Assembly: GCA_002305505.1 (NCBI GenBank)
Contig: DBRC01000082.1
Span: 1 to 22,225 of the forward strand
Direction of reading: 5' to 3'
DNA: 22,225 nucleotides
From: Prevotella sp. UBA1378
GTDB lineage: Bacteria > Bacteroidota > Bacteroidia > Bacteroidales > Bacteroidaceae
Position numbers and translations under genes: made by a program. This document shows positions 6,684-14,386 of this stretch, piece by piece (position 1 is the first letter of the stretch; every line of letters begins with the position of its first letter). Below the pieces are notes generated by a model that was given only the letters and a program-made list of their open reading frames with translations, searched no databases and was not told where the DNA came from.

Positions 6684-7991
6684 TTTTCTTTTTCTTTTAA
6701 TGAATTGGTATACTTTGTTTGATTCTTCTTTCTTTTTCAGCCATCGCGTCCATGCCCATAACCGGTCGGCAAGCGTCAGTACGAAAAGCGGCAGGATAAA
6801 CCATACGATGATGGTCAGTATCTTTCCCGGCACCGAGTCTTCCGGCATTTGCCCGATTTCCAGTTGTTCCAGTTTCCCGCCCAGCTCATACTCGTCGGGC
6901 AGCCGGTTGTGGCTCCATTTCCTGATGATGGTGCCGTCCTTCAGCAGCAGCAACCCGGGGTTACTGCGTATAACGGTCTTCAGCGTCGCTTCGTCCGTTT
7001 GGCAGAACGGGTATTCGGCACCCGTCATTTCGCGCCAGCGGTTGATTCCGCGGTCGCCGCTTGCCGTCAGGCAGTAGAAGGGGTAGCCGTGCTCTTGTGC
7101 GTATTCGTACAGCTGATTGATTAAGTCGAGCTGACTGTCGTCCGCCTGTTCCAGATGCGGTGCTATCAGCAGGAACGTGTATCCCCGGTGGTTGAGCACT
7201 TGTGCGGTGATGTCCTCGCCGTCGCTTTTCCGCATGATCGAGAAATCGCGTATGGGCGGTATGTATCCTTCGGCTGTTTGCACCGTTTTGCTGTCCACGA
7301 ACCTCCATGTGGAGTCGGGGTAGTTGTCGAGGGTGAACTCTCTTTGCTCCCCGTTCTTCTCCATGATAAACGTTGTCTCGAATTTCGGCCGTTCCGTGCC
7401 CGGCGGAATCTCCATTCCCTTTTTTATGTTCACCCCGATGTGATAGGGGCGGAAGTCGAACTGCGGCAGGTCGTACAGCGACCATCCGGAGATGGCCAGG
7501 ATGAATACTGCGGTATAGTTGACCACAATCCATTGGTTCGATTTGCTGATGAACCTTACCATCTCCGTCGGCCAGCGTGCCGCGATGGCGGCGCAGCCGA
7601 GCAGCAAGGCATTTTTCAGGAACGTCTCCCAGTTGGTCAGCGTAACCGCATCGCCGAAGCATCCGCAATCGCTGATAGGGTCGGCTACGGCCAGCCACAG
7701 TGTCAGCGGTGTCATCATGAGCATCACCAGCAGCAGCAACCGCGACACCATGCGGCGCCTGATGGCGAACAGCATACATATTCCGAGGCCGAATTCGAAT
7801 GCCGACAAGGCGACGGAGACAGCAAGGGTGAAAAAGTCGGGTGCCGGCTGCAAGTGCAGCGCTTCGGCATAGTCGGCTATTTTGTATTGGGTGCCCAGCG
7901 GGTCGACAGCCTTTACAAATCCCGAGAGGATGAAGACTGCGGCGAGCACAAAGCGTGCAATGTTGACCGATACTTTTCTTAGTCCCTTCAC
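5922..7991 (-). CDS. DoxX/MauE-like membrane protein, open through into TpiA
   Basis: One uninterrupted 689-codon frame. Residues 1 to about 170 form a DoxX/MauE-type membrane domain with four helices and a conserved SDCGCFGD motif (Cys109, Cys111), followed by a W..F.KN segment. Residues about 180-375 resemble a thioredoxin/TlpA-like domain with no CxxC, and a final membrane helix lies near 395-412. From residue 437 the sequence is a complete TpiA. The join (VYQFIKRKRK then MRKKIVAG) has no stop, although a TAA sits one frame away at the same place, and one added T in ATTAAA would create an in-frame stop. I expect two separate proteins in most relatives, so this is a true fusion, a translationally coupled pair, or a one-base error. 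The membrane part matches what I recall as the BT_3928 family. Confidence 0.8.
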   Translation of the reverse strand: MKGLRKVSVNIARFVLAAVFILSGFVKAVDPLGTQYKIADYAEALHLQPAPDFFTLAVSVALSAFEFGLGICMLFAIRRRMVSRLLLLVMLMMTPLTLWLAVADPISDCGCFGDAVTLTNWETFLKNALLLGCAAIAARWPTEMVRFISKSNQWIVVNYTAVFILAISGWSLYDLPQFDFRPYHIGVNIKKGMEIPPGTERPKFETTFIMEKNGEQREFTLDNYPDSTWRFVDSKTVQTAEGYIPPIRDFSIMRKSDGEDITAQVLNHRGYTFLLIAPHLEQADDSQLDLINQLYEYAQEHGYPFYCLTASGDRGINRWREMTGAEYPFCQTDEATLKTVIRSNPGLLLLKDGTIIRKWSHNRLPDEYELGGKLEQLEIGQMPEDSVPGKILTIIVWFILPLFVLTLADRLWAWTRWLKKKEESNKVYQFIKRKRKMRKKIVAGNWKMNMNLQDGIALAKELNETLKADKPNCGVVICTPFIHLASVAQFLDQNIIGLGAENCADKEEGAYTGEVSAEMVKSTGAQYVILGHSERRGYYGETPEILKEKVLLALKNGLKVIFCIGESLEEREANKQNEVVKAELENSVFNLTEEEFKNIIIAYEPIWAIGTGKTATAEQAEEIHAYIRSIVAGRYGQAVAEETSILYGGSCKASNAPELFAKPDIDGGLIGGASLKCADFKGIIDAWKK

Positions 7992-8051
7992 TGCTTTATA
8001 TCTTGTATTCTTTTAGCTGTCCGGCAGTTTAATGCCTTGGCTGCCTTTGTG

Positions 8052-8597
8052 CTATTGTAGCTTGATGGCGCCGAACACGGCATAGTTGATAATGTCCATG
8101 TAGTTGGAGTCGATTCCTTCGCTCACCAGCGTGTCACCGCCGAGATTCTCGATTTCCTTGATGCGTTCGATCTTGGTCAGTATGAAGTCGGTATAGCTGC
8201 TGGTGCGCATGGAGCGCCATGCTTCGTCGTAGTCGTGGTTCTTTTTCTTCATGAGTTCCAGTGCTTCGCGAGCATATTGGTCGTACAGGTGCATGGCCTC
8301 GCTGTTCGGGATGTCCACCGTATCTGCGAATCCGCGGTTCACTTGTATCAGTCCGACGATGCCGTAGTTGATGAGTGCGATAAATTCGGGGCGGATGCCT
8401 TCGCCTACCAGCGACTGTTTTTTGATTTCGAGCGAACGGATGCGTTTAGCTTTGATGAACAGTTGGTCGGTAAGCGATGACGGCCGCAGGATGCGCCACG
8501 ATGCCTTGTAGTCGTGAAGTTTCTTTTCGAACAGCGAGCGGCATTCCTGCATCACCTGTTCGAACTGGGCCTCTGTTGTTAATGCTTCTTTTGCCAT
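8052..8597 (-). CDS. DUF1599 protein with duplicated domain
   Basis: Soluble 181-residue protein made of two copies of the DUF1599 domain. The copies are visible as KLHDYKASWRILRPSSLTDQ ... GEGI ... INYGIVGLIQ and KKNHDYDEAWRSMRTSSYTD ... SEGI ... INYAVFGAIKL. Pfam links this domain to nucleotide modification, but the reaction is not established. The ATG at 8597 is chosen; the upstream TTG of the longer frame lies inside the -7 promoter box. It is the first gene of the operon that continues with the DoxX-like gene (60-bp gap), tpiA, SPOR and folE. Confidence 0.9.
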   Translation of the reverse strand: MAKEALTTEAQFEQVMQECRSLFEKKLHDYKASWRILRPSSLTDQLFIKAKRIRSLEIKKQSLVGEGIRPEFIALINYGIVGLIQVNRGFADTVDIPNSEAMHLYDQYAREALELMKKKNHDYDEAWRSMRTSSYTDFILTKIERIKEIENLGGDTLVSEGIDSNYMDIINYAVFGAIKLQ

Positions 8598-8618
8598 AAG
8601 AAATTGCAATTTCGGATG

Positions 8619-8650
8619 CAAAATTAAGGATTTCTTGTGACATATCCAAA
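8619..8650 (-). promoter_or_regulatory. Promoter of the DUF1599-tpiA-folE operon
   Basis: On the minus strand a -33 TTTG (8650-8647) and a -7 TAATTTTG (8626-8619) are spaced by 20 bases, fitting the Bacteroides consensus. The DUF1599 ATG lies about 21 bases past the -7 box. Confidence 0.7.
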
Positions 8651-8676
8651 TAATATCCTTTTAATTAGGCGTGGTT

Positions 8677-9141
8677 TCATTCTTTTTGACGCCTGTGGAT
8701 GTATCTTATTTTGGCGGCTTGGGTATCGAACTGTATCCGCAGCGAGTCGCGGCGGAGGCGCAGCCGGGTTATTTCCCTTACAGCCTCCCGTTCTGTTTCC
8801 GGCGTCACTTTTCCCGCTTCCAGTTTCCCTTCCCATGCGGCGTATTCGGCTTCGGCCTGTTGCAGCAGTATGTCGGTGACGGCAAGCTCGGTTTGTGCTT
8901 GTTTCAGCGCGATAGATTGGTAGAGCACCAATGCCTTTTTCCTTGTTTCGATGACGTGGGGGTAGGTGGTGCGCAGCGAGTCGATGATATGGCGTGCCTT
9001 ATCGCACTGCCCCTGTTCAAACAGGCCGCTTGCCTGTTCCAGTAGTGCCTCGGCCTCCTGTTTCCCGTTGTCGCTGTTGCAGGCGCTCAGTGCAGCGGCG
9101 GCAACAGCTATTAAGAAACTATGCCCATATATTCTTTTCAT
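8677..9141 (-). CDS. Small lipoprotein, probably helical
   Basis: Product of 154 residues with a lipoprotein signal (basic MKRIYGH, hydrophobic stretch, lipobox LSAC around residue 20). The mature part is rich in Glu, Gln, Ala, Arg and Leu and looks like a long alpha-helical hairpin or coiled coil (AEALLEQASGLFEQGQCDKARHII resembles a TPR-like start). The ATG at 9141 is chosen because it gives the signal peptide and lies 2 bp after the stop of the PAP2 gene; an in-frame start 13 codons upstream is inside that gene. Probably a periplasmic-facing partner of the preceding phosphatase; no specific function can be read. Confidence 0.82.
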   Translation of the reverse strand: MKRIYGHSFLIAVAAAALSACNSDNGKQEAEALLEQASGLFEQGQCDKARHIIDSLRTTYPHVIETRKKALVLYQSIALKQAQTELAVTDILLQQAEAEYAAWEGKLEAGKVTPETEREAVREITRLRLRRDSLRIQFDTQAAKIRYIHRRQKE

Positions 9142-9143
9142 AC

Positions 9144-10829
9144 TTAAAATGATATGGCAAACGAGCCGCCGATAACCCATGTGTGCATATTCTTTTTCTT
9201 CTCGTATACTTGCGCTTCCGTCGACATTCCGAACAGTCCGCCCATTTTTACAAGCAGGGGTATTGCTGTTTCAAGGTATTTATAGGGGGCATACTTCATG
9301 GTGTAAGTCTTTTTTGAGTAGTCGTAGTCCACAAACAGTTTCCAAGAGAAGTTATGTTTGTATGCGTACGTCAGCGAAAGCCCTGTGCCGTATTTCGTCG
9401 TATTGTTTCCGCCCAGTGTCAGATAGTCCCATGATACGTCGTAGGTTTTGTCCGAATTAGTGATTTCGGCGTTAATGATATCGGTCACTTCCCCGTTCTC
9501 GATAGTTACTTTATACTGGAAGTCCTTTACTTCCCCAGTAAAATGGGCATCCACGTCCAGTTCCTGCATCGTGCTGCGGCCGATGAGCAGCTTGCTGCCG
9601 AGAGCCAGCCGCTTGCTCAGCGGAAGCTGGAAATATACGCCGACGTCGCCCGCGAATTCGGTCAGGTGGTCGCTTTCTATCGTAAACTCGCGTTCCTTCA
9701 CCATACTGGCGAGTTCGCCCATTTTACTGTATGTGTTGATGACTTCTTCGGCTTGCTTCTGTGCGTTCACCATAAATTCGTTCCATCCTTTGACCGGCGA
9801 GCTCCTTACGCGCAGCCGTCCTCCCACACCGACGTGCTTGTTGAAGAAGTAAGCACCCTCGGCACCCACTACCGTTGAGGCCTGCAGCTTGATGTCGATA
9901 TTATCCGTGCTTGTGCCGTCTGTGAGGTTTTCTACTTCGAAATTAAGGTTTTTCGACCCCAGTCCGATACCCATTGAGATGCTGAAGAACGAGGGGTTGT
10001 CGATGATGCTGTGTGCTGTAGTCAGTTCGCCGCGCTTCAGGTGCGTATCCTTGAAAAGTATGTCGCTCAGCCCGTAAGCCAGTTCGGTGGATAAGATACC
10101 GATGCCCGCCCCCGACAGCACGTCGCTAATCCAGTGGCGGTTGTTCAGTACGCGCATTACGCCGGTGGTGGTGGCAATGCCGTAGCCGGCTACCGAGTAC
10201 CACGGTGAGCGCGTAAGACCATACTCCTTGTGCAGGATGGTTGCGCTGACGAAGGCCGTAGCCGTGTGGCCCGACGGCCATGAGTTGCGTGTGCTTCCGT
10301 CGGGGCGTATCTCGCTGGTAGAGTATTTTATGGGGTTGACGATGGCAGCCATGATGGCATACGACATAGCGCCGCTGGCAAGGTAGCGTAAGAAATCGCT
10401 CCGTCCCTCTACGCCGGCCAGATTCAGGGCTGTAGCGCCCAGCATCGGGACAAACTGCATGTAGTCGTCCACCTCCGAGTGGAAGTTGGTTATGAGCCGT
10501 GTGTTGGCATGCACATTTTTGTAATCCTGTCGGAATGCTTTTTTCTCGCTCTTGGCGACCACGCCGGCCAGGAATAGCGGGATGCCCACCCACGTCTGGT
10601 CCTGTATGAACGTATAGTGGGGTTTTGTTCGTGTGGCATACTCGCTGATGCCCGGCAGCGGTGCCGGCAGCGTTTCCCGCAGGTCGGCAGTCATGGTGCG
10701 GGTGGTGGTAAGCACGGGCGGCATTTCTTCCACATTCAGTTTAAGCGGTTCTTGGTGGCTGTAGCCGGAGGCATTGGCAGACAAGGCCGCCACAATAAGA
10801 AAGCACGGTACGAGCAGTTTCCTTTTCAT
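9144..10829 (-). CDS. PAP2 phosphatase with C-terminal beta-barrel (copy 2)
   Basis: Secreted 561-residue protein with signal peptide MKRKLLVPCFLIVAALSANA. The first half is a PAP2-family phosphatase with all three catalytic motifs: Lys168-x6-Arg175-Pro176, Pro185-Ser-Gly-His188, and Arg216-x5-His222-x3-Asp226. Family substrates are lipid phosphates or pyrophosphates, such as undecaprenyl pyrophosphate or lipid A phosphates. The second half (about 280-561) has alternating strands and ends in a phenylalanine (GGSFAISF), as outer-membrane beta-barrels do, so the enzyme may be anchored in the outer membrane. It is paralogous to the gene at 11000-12667 along its whole length. A hairpin leader and its own -7 box lie upstream; the lipoprotein gene follows after 2 bp. 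Confidence 0.9.
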   Translation of the reverse strand: MKRKLLVPCFLIVAALSANASGYSHQEPLKLNVEEMPPVLTTTRTMTADLRETLPAPLPGISEYATRTKPHYTFIQDQTWVGIPLFLAGVVAKSEKKAFRQDYKNVHANTRLITNFHSEVDDYMQFVPMLGATALNLAGVEGRSDFLRYLASGAMSYAIMAAIVNPIKYSTSEIRPDGSTRNSWPSGHTATAFVSATILHKEYGLTRSPWYSVAGYGIATTTGVMRVLNNRHWISDVLSGAGIGILSTELAYGLSDILFKDTHLKRGELTTAHSIIDNPSFFSISMGIGLGSKNLNFEVENLTDGTSTDNIDIKLQASTVVGAEGAYFFNKHVGVGGRLRVRSSPVKGWNEFMVNAQKQAEEVINTYSKMGELASMVKEREFTIESDHLTEFAGDVGVYFQLPLSKRLALGSKLLIGRSTMQELDVDAHFTGEVKDFQYKVTIENGEVTDIINAEITNSDKTYDVSWDYLTLGGNNTTKYGTGLSLTYAYKHNFSWKLFVDYDYSKKTYTMKYAPYKYLETAIPLLVKMGGLFGMSTEAQVYEKKKNMHTWVIGGSFAISF

Positions 10830-10861
10830 TTAAAGTATCAATGTTAATTTTTAAAAATATG

Positions 10862-10900
10862 CAGGCTGTTATGGCGAAAGGTTTGCTTTCGAACAGCCTG
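10862..10900 (-). terminator. Hairpin between the PAP2 paralogues (terminator or attenuator)
   Basis: Two-step hairpin: outer stem CAGGCTGTT (10862-10870) with AACAGCCTG (10892-10900), inner stem CGAAAG (10875-10880) with CTTTCG (10886-10891). On the minus strand it is followed by GCATATTTTT. It would end transcripts from the upstream paralogue. Because the -7 box at 10920-10927 lies before it, it would also sit in the leader of the downstream gene. Confidence 0.6.
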
Positions 10901-10919
10901 GTACAACTAAAATTTTGTG

Positions 10920-10927
10920 CAAAGATA
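10920..10927 (-). promoter_or_regulatory. -7 box upstream of PAP2 copy 2
   Basis: Minus-strand TATCTTTG fits TAnnTTTG. No TTTG is seen at the -33 position, so strength is uncertain. It lies about 90 bases upstream of the ATG at 10829 with the hairpin in between. Confidence 0.45.
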
Positions 10928-10999
10928 AATAAAATTTTCGAAAAGAGGGCATAAAGGTCTGTAATTCTTTCTTCGTGCTTGCCTTTATCCGCTTGTTGT

Positions 11000-12667
11000 T
11001 CAGAACAAAACGGCAAGCGAGCCGCCGACGACCCACGTGTGCATATCCTTTTTTCTCTCTGTCCTCCGACATCTTATGCTGTTATCAGGTTTGGCCGCTG
11101 TTATAATTGGTTCTTGCGTGACGTAGGCGTTTTTTTCTACCATGGTGTGTTCCAGCGTGTAGGTTTTCTGTGTAAAGTCGTAGTCGGCAAATACCTTCCA
11201 TGCGAAATGCTTTTTGTGTGCATACGTCAGCGACAGTCCGGTACCGTATTTCAGGGAGTTTCCTGCCTTGATGGTCGTGTAGCTTTCAAAAGAGTAATAT
11301 GCCGCGTACTGTATATTGGTGCTGCCATTGCTTATAGGCGCCACGCCCCCCTCGCTGCCGGTCGTATAGCCTGTCGTTTCGGCCACCTTCCCTATGAGTA
11401 GCGTGCTCAGGTCGATGTCCTGCATCCGGTTGCAGCCGATAAGCAACTTGCTGCCGAGAGCCAGTCTGCTGCTAAGCGGCAGTTGCAGGTAGATACCTGC
11501 GTCGCCGGTATATTCGATCATCCGGTCGCTGCGGAAAGTGAAGTTGGTGGCGGGCATGGCATAGAGGTCGTTGTTCATAGTCAATACCACCTCGGTAAAA
11601 TTCTCTCTGTGGCTGTGTGCGTCGGCTCTGAAAAAGTCCCAGTCTTTTACAGGCGTGGTCCTGATTCTTAATCGTCCGCCGGCACCGATGTACCTGTTGA
11701 AGAAGTAAGCCCCTTCGATGCCCACCGCCGTCGACGCTTGCAGACGCAGGCAGATGAGGTCTTCGGGCGCGGTGCCTCCAGTGCCGAAGTCGATACGCTG
11801 CGCTCCCAGTCCGACACCTGCCGAGATACTGAGAAACGAGGGATTCCCCTCGGGGCAGTCGTGGGAGTCGGCCGCTTCGCCCCGCTTCAGGTGCGTGTCC
11901 TTAAACAATATGTCGCTCAGCCCGTAAGCCAGCTCGGCAGACAGGATACCGATGCCCGCCCCGGCCAGCACGTCGCCTGCCCAGTGGCGGTTGTTCAGTA
12001 CGCGCATCACGCCGGTAGCCGTGGCAATGCCGTAGCCCGCTGCCGAATACCATGGCGAGCGCGTAAGGCCGTATTCCTTGTGCAGGATGGTTGCCCCCAC
12101 GAAGGCCGTTGCCGTATGTCCCGAAGGCCACGAGTCGTCCGTGCTTCCGTCGGGGCGCGCTCTGCCAACGGCATGCTTTAGCGGGTAGCTGATGGCGGCC
12201 ATGAGCACATACGACATGGCGCTGCTGGCAAGGAAGCGCTGCAGGTCGCTGCGCCCCTCGACGCCGGCCACGTTCAATACTGCAGCCCCCAGATGCGGTA
12301 CGAACCGCATGTAGTCGTCGGCTTCTGTGTGGAAGTTGGTCTCCAGTCGTATGTCGTTCTCATTCCTGAATGCCTTGCCCTCTCTGTCGGCAGCTATTCC
12401 GGCAAGTAAGAGAGGGATGCCCGCCCACGTTTGGTCGCCCATGAACGTGTAGCGCTGCTTGATGTTGGTCGCGTTGGCGTTGACACCCGGCAGCGATGGT
12501 TGTGCTACGGGTGCCAGGTTGTATGCCGGATAGGTGCTGGTAGCTGTGAGGGTGGGCAGCATCGCCTCCGCATTCAGTTTAAGCGGTTCCTGATTGGCAT
12601 ACCCGGTAGCACTGGCAGCACCGGCAGCCATCAATATAAAGCATGGTATAAGTATCTTTTTTGTCAT
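11000..12667 (-). CDS. PAP2 phosphatase with C-terminal beta-barrel (copy 1)
   Basis: Secreted 555-residue paralogue of the product of 9144-10829. Signal peptide MTKKILIPCFILMAAGAASA. The PAP2 catalytic residues are intact: Lys164-x6-Arg171-Pro172, Pro181-Ser-Gly-His184, Arg212-x5-His218-x3-Asp222. The barrel-like C-terminal half (about 275-555) ends HTWVVGGSLAVLF, again with terminal Phe. The segments from DQTWAGIP to YGLSDILFKDTHLKRGE are nearly the same in both copies while the barrel halves differ more in length and loops, suggesting shared chemistry with a diverged surface part. Substrate unknown; lipid A or undecaprenyl phosphates are reasonable guesses. It has its own strong promoter. 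Confidence 0.9.
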   Translation of the reverse strand: MTKKILIPCFILMAAGAASATGYANQEPLKLNAEAMLPTLTATSTYPAYNLAPVAQPSLPGVNANATNIKQRYTFMGDQTWAGIPLLLAGIAADREGKAFRNENDIRLETNFHTEADDYMRFVPHLGAAVLNVAGVEGRSDLQRFLASSAMSYVLMAAISYPLKHAVGRARPDGSTDDSWPSGHTATAFVGATILHKEYGLTRSPWYSAAGYGIATATGVMRVLNNRHWAGDVLAGAGIGILSAELAYGLSDILFKDTHLKRGEAADSHDCPEGNPSFLSISAGVGLGAQRIDFGTGGTAPEDLICLRLQASTAVGIEGAYFFNRYIGAGGRLRIRTTPVKDWDFFRADAHSHRENFTEVVLTMNNDLYAMPATNFTFRSDRMIEYTGDAGIYLQLPLSSRLALGSKLLIGCNRMQDIDLSTLLIGKVAETTGYTTGSEGGVAPISNGSTNIQYAAYYSFESYTTIKAGNSLKYGTGLSLTYAHKKHFAWKVFADYDFTQKTYTLEHTMVEKNAYVTQEPIITAAKPDNSIRCRRTERKKDMHTWVVGGSLAVLF

Positions 12668-12720
12668 AGTCTGTTAAGCTACTATAATGTAGGTTTGGCA
12701 TCAGCTCATTTTAGTTTTTG

Positions 12721-12751
12721 CAAAGTTACTGATTTATTGCGTAAGTACAAA
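12721..12751 (-). promoter_or_regulatory. Promoter of PAP2 copy 1
   Basis: Minus-strand -33 TTTG (12751-12748), 19-base spacer, -7 TAACTTTG (12728-12721): an exact consensus Bacteroides promoter, with about 53 bases of leader before the ATG at 12667. Confidence 0.75.
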
Positions 12752-12757
12752 GCATTC

Positions 12758-12772
12758 TTGGTTATAAACCAA
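12758..12772. promoter_or_regulatory. Short inverted repeat between divergent genes
   Basis: TTGGTT-ATA-AACCAA is a perfect 6-base inverted repeat in the divergent region, just upstream of the -33 box of PAP2 copy 1. It could be an operator, but the repeat is short and may be chance. Confidence 0.25.
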
Positions 12773-12846
12773 CTTCTGCGGGCAAAAAAACGGCAGGAAC
12801 TGGCTATGTTATTCAAAGATAGGCGGCAGATTCGGAAAAAAAAGCG

Positions 12847-12854
12847 TACCTTTG
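12847..12854 (+). promoter_or_regulatory. -7 box of the cca promoter
   Basis: TACCTTTG matches TAnnTTTG and lies 28 bases upstream of the cca ATG. No -33 TTTG is seen at the right distance. Confidence 0.55.
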
Positions 12855-12882
12855 CACCGGCAATTAACAGACAAAGAAACAA

Positions 12883-14316
12883 ATGAAGATATATACAGAC
12901 GAGGAATTGGCCGAGATACTCGACAAGGAGATTTTCCGCCAAATCAGCATGGCGGCCGACAGCATAGGCGTAGAGTGCTATGTAGTGGGCGGCTACGTGC
13001 GCGACATCTTCCTCGGGCGCCCGTCCAGCGATATCGACGTCGTCGTAGTGGGCAGTGGCATTCAGGTAGCAAGCGAACTGAAAAAGATACTCGGCAGAAA
13101 AGCACATCTCTCGGTGTTCCGTAATTTCGGTACAGCCCAGGTGAAGTTCCGTGAACAGGAGATTGAGTTCGTGGGTGCACGCAAGGAAAGCTACAGCCAC
13201 GAATCGCGTAAACCCCATGTGGAAGACGGGACGCTGGAGGACGACCAGAACCGCCGCGATTTCACGATAAACGCCATGGCTATTTGCCTGAACAAGGAGC
13301 GTTTCGGCGAACTGATAGACCCGTTCGACGGGCTTTACGACTTAGAGGACGGTATCATCCGTACACCGCTCGACCCGGACATCACTTTCTCTGACGACCC
13401 GTTGCGCATGATGCGCTGCGTGCGTTTTGCCACCCAGCTCAAATTCCGAATCGACGACGAAACGTTCGTGGCGTTGGAGCGCGATGCCTACCGTATCAAG
13501 ATTGTGAGCGGTGAGCGTATAAAGGACGAACTGAATAAAATCATGATGACCGATGCGCCGAGCCGCGGCTTTGTTGACCTGCAGCGCAGCGGACTGCTCA
13601 ACCTGATTCTTCCCGAACTGGCTGCGCTCGATATTGTAGAGACCCGCAACGGGCGTGCACACAAGAACAACTTCTATCACACGCTGGAGGTGCTCGACAA
13701 TGTATGCCGGCACAGCGATAACCTTTGGCTGCGCTGGGCTGCCCTGCTGCACGACATAGGCAAGACCAAGTCGAAGCGCTGGGACGCTGCCGTGGGGTGG
13801 ACTTTCCATAACCACAACCTCATCGGTGAAAAGATGGTGCCCGTCATTTTCCGCCGCCTTGCCCTGCCGCTCGACATGAAGATGAAATACGTGCAGAAAC
13901 TCGTTAGCCTGCACATGCGCCCCATCGCCATTGCCGACGAGGAGGTGACCGACAGCGCGGTGAGGCGCCTGTTGAGCGATGCCGGCGACGACATCGACGA
14001 CTTGATGCTGCTTTGCGAAGCCGACATCACGAGCAAGAACGAGGTGCGCAAGAAGCGCTTCCTCGAGAATTTCCGCGTGGTGCGCGAAAAGCTTACCGAT
14101 TTGAAGGAGAAAGACTACAAGCGCTTGCTGCAACCCTGTATCGACGGCAACGAGATAATGGAGATGTTCTCCTTGAAACCGAGCAGAGAGGTGGGCGAAC
14201 TGAAGAAATTCCTGAAAGAGGCCGTGCTGGATAACCGGGTGGAAAACGAACGCGAACCGCTGATGCGCCTCTTGATGGAAAAGGCACGTGGGATGGGGCT
14301 GGTGCAGCGGCCATAG
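12883..14316 (+). CDS. cca: CCA tRNA nucleotidyltransferase with HD domain
   Basis: Adds or repairs the 3'-CCA end of tRNAs. The 477-residue class II enzyme has the nucleotidyltransferase head (VVGGYVRDIFLGR near residue 35, then SDIDVVVVG with the two metal-binding aspartates). The neck contains EDDQNRRDFTINAMA and DPLRMMRCVRFATQL (tRNA and NTP contacts). A C-terminal HD phosphohydrolase domain carries the His290-Asp291 pair in LLHDIGKTKSK and an upstream His in FYHTLEVLDN. The HD domain in this family acts on 2',3'-cyclic or 2'/3'-phosphate ends, or related RNA substrates. It is divergently transcribed from the PAP2 genes and marks the right edge of the GC-rich core; the AT-rich accessory region begins just after it. 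Confidence 0.96.
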   Translation: MKIYTDEELAEILDKEIFRQISMAADSIGVECYVVGGYVRDIFLGRPSSDIDVVVVGSGIQVASELKKILGRKAHLSVFRNFGTAQVKFREQEIEFVGARKESYSHESRKPHVEDGTLEDDQNRRDFTINAMAICLNKERFGELIDPFDGLYDLEDGIIRTPLDPDITFSDDPLRMMRCVRFATQLKFRIDDETFVALERDAYRIKIVSGERIKDELNKIMMTDAPSRGFVDLQRSGLLNLILPELAALDIVETRNGRAHKNNFYHTLEVLDNVCRHSDNLWLRWAALLHDIGKTKSKRWDAAVGWTFHNHNLIGEKMVPVIFRRLALPLDMKMKYVQKLVSLHMRPIAIADEEVTDSAVRRLLSDAGDDIDDLMLLCEADITSKNEVRKKRFLENFRVVREKLTDLKEKDYKRLLQPCIDGNEIMEMFSLKPSREVGELKKFLKEAVLDNRVENEREPLMRLLMEKARGMGLVQRP

Positions 14317-14340
14317 CATGGCAGTGGAGGCAGAGAGCAT

Positions 14341-14360
14341 ACACCCTACTTGGTGTTTTT
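14341..14360 (+). terminator. Weak terminator after cca
   Basis: ACACC (14341-14345) pairs with GGTGT (14352-14356) around a 6-base loop and runs into a short T run (14356-14360), 24 bases after the cca stop. The stem is only 5 bp, so efficiency is uncertain. Confidence 0.45.
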
Positions 14361-14386
14361 ACAATACAGTTTTAAAACTATCTGAT

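Noticed and set aside
7155..7982. Plus-strand 275-codon frame
   Set aside because: Antisense to the DoxX-like gene, which has clear membrane and CGC motifs.
8598..8621. Upstream TTG start for the DUF1599 protein
   Set aside because: It falls on the -7 promoter box; the ATG at 8597 is downstream of it.
13342..14340. Minus-strand 332-codon frame
   Set aside because: Lies antisense within cca; rich in His, Gln and Val as expected for a shadow frame.
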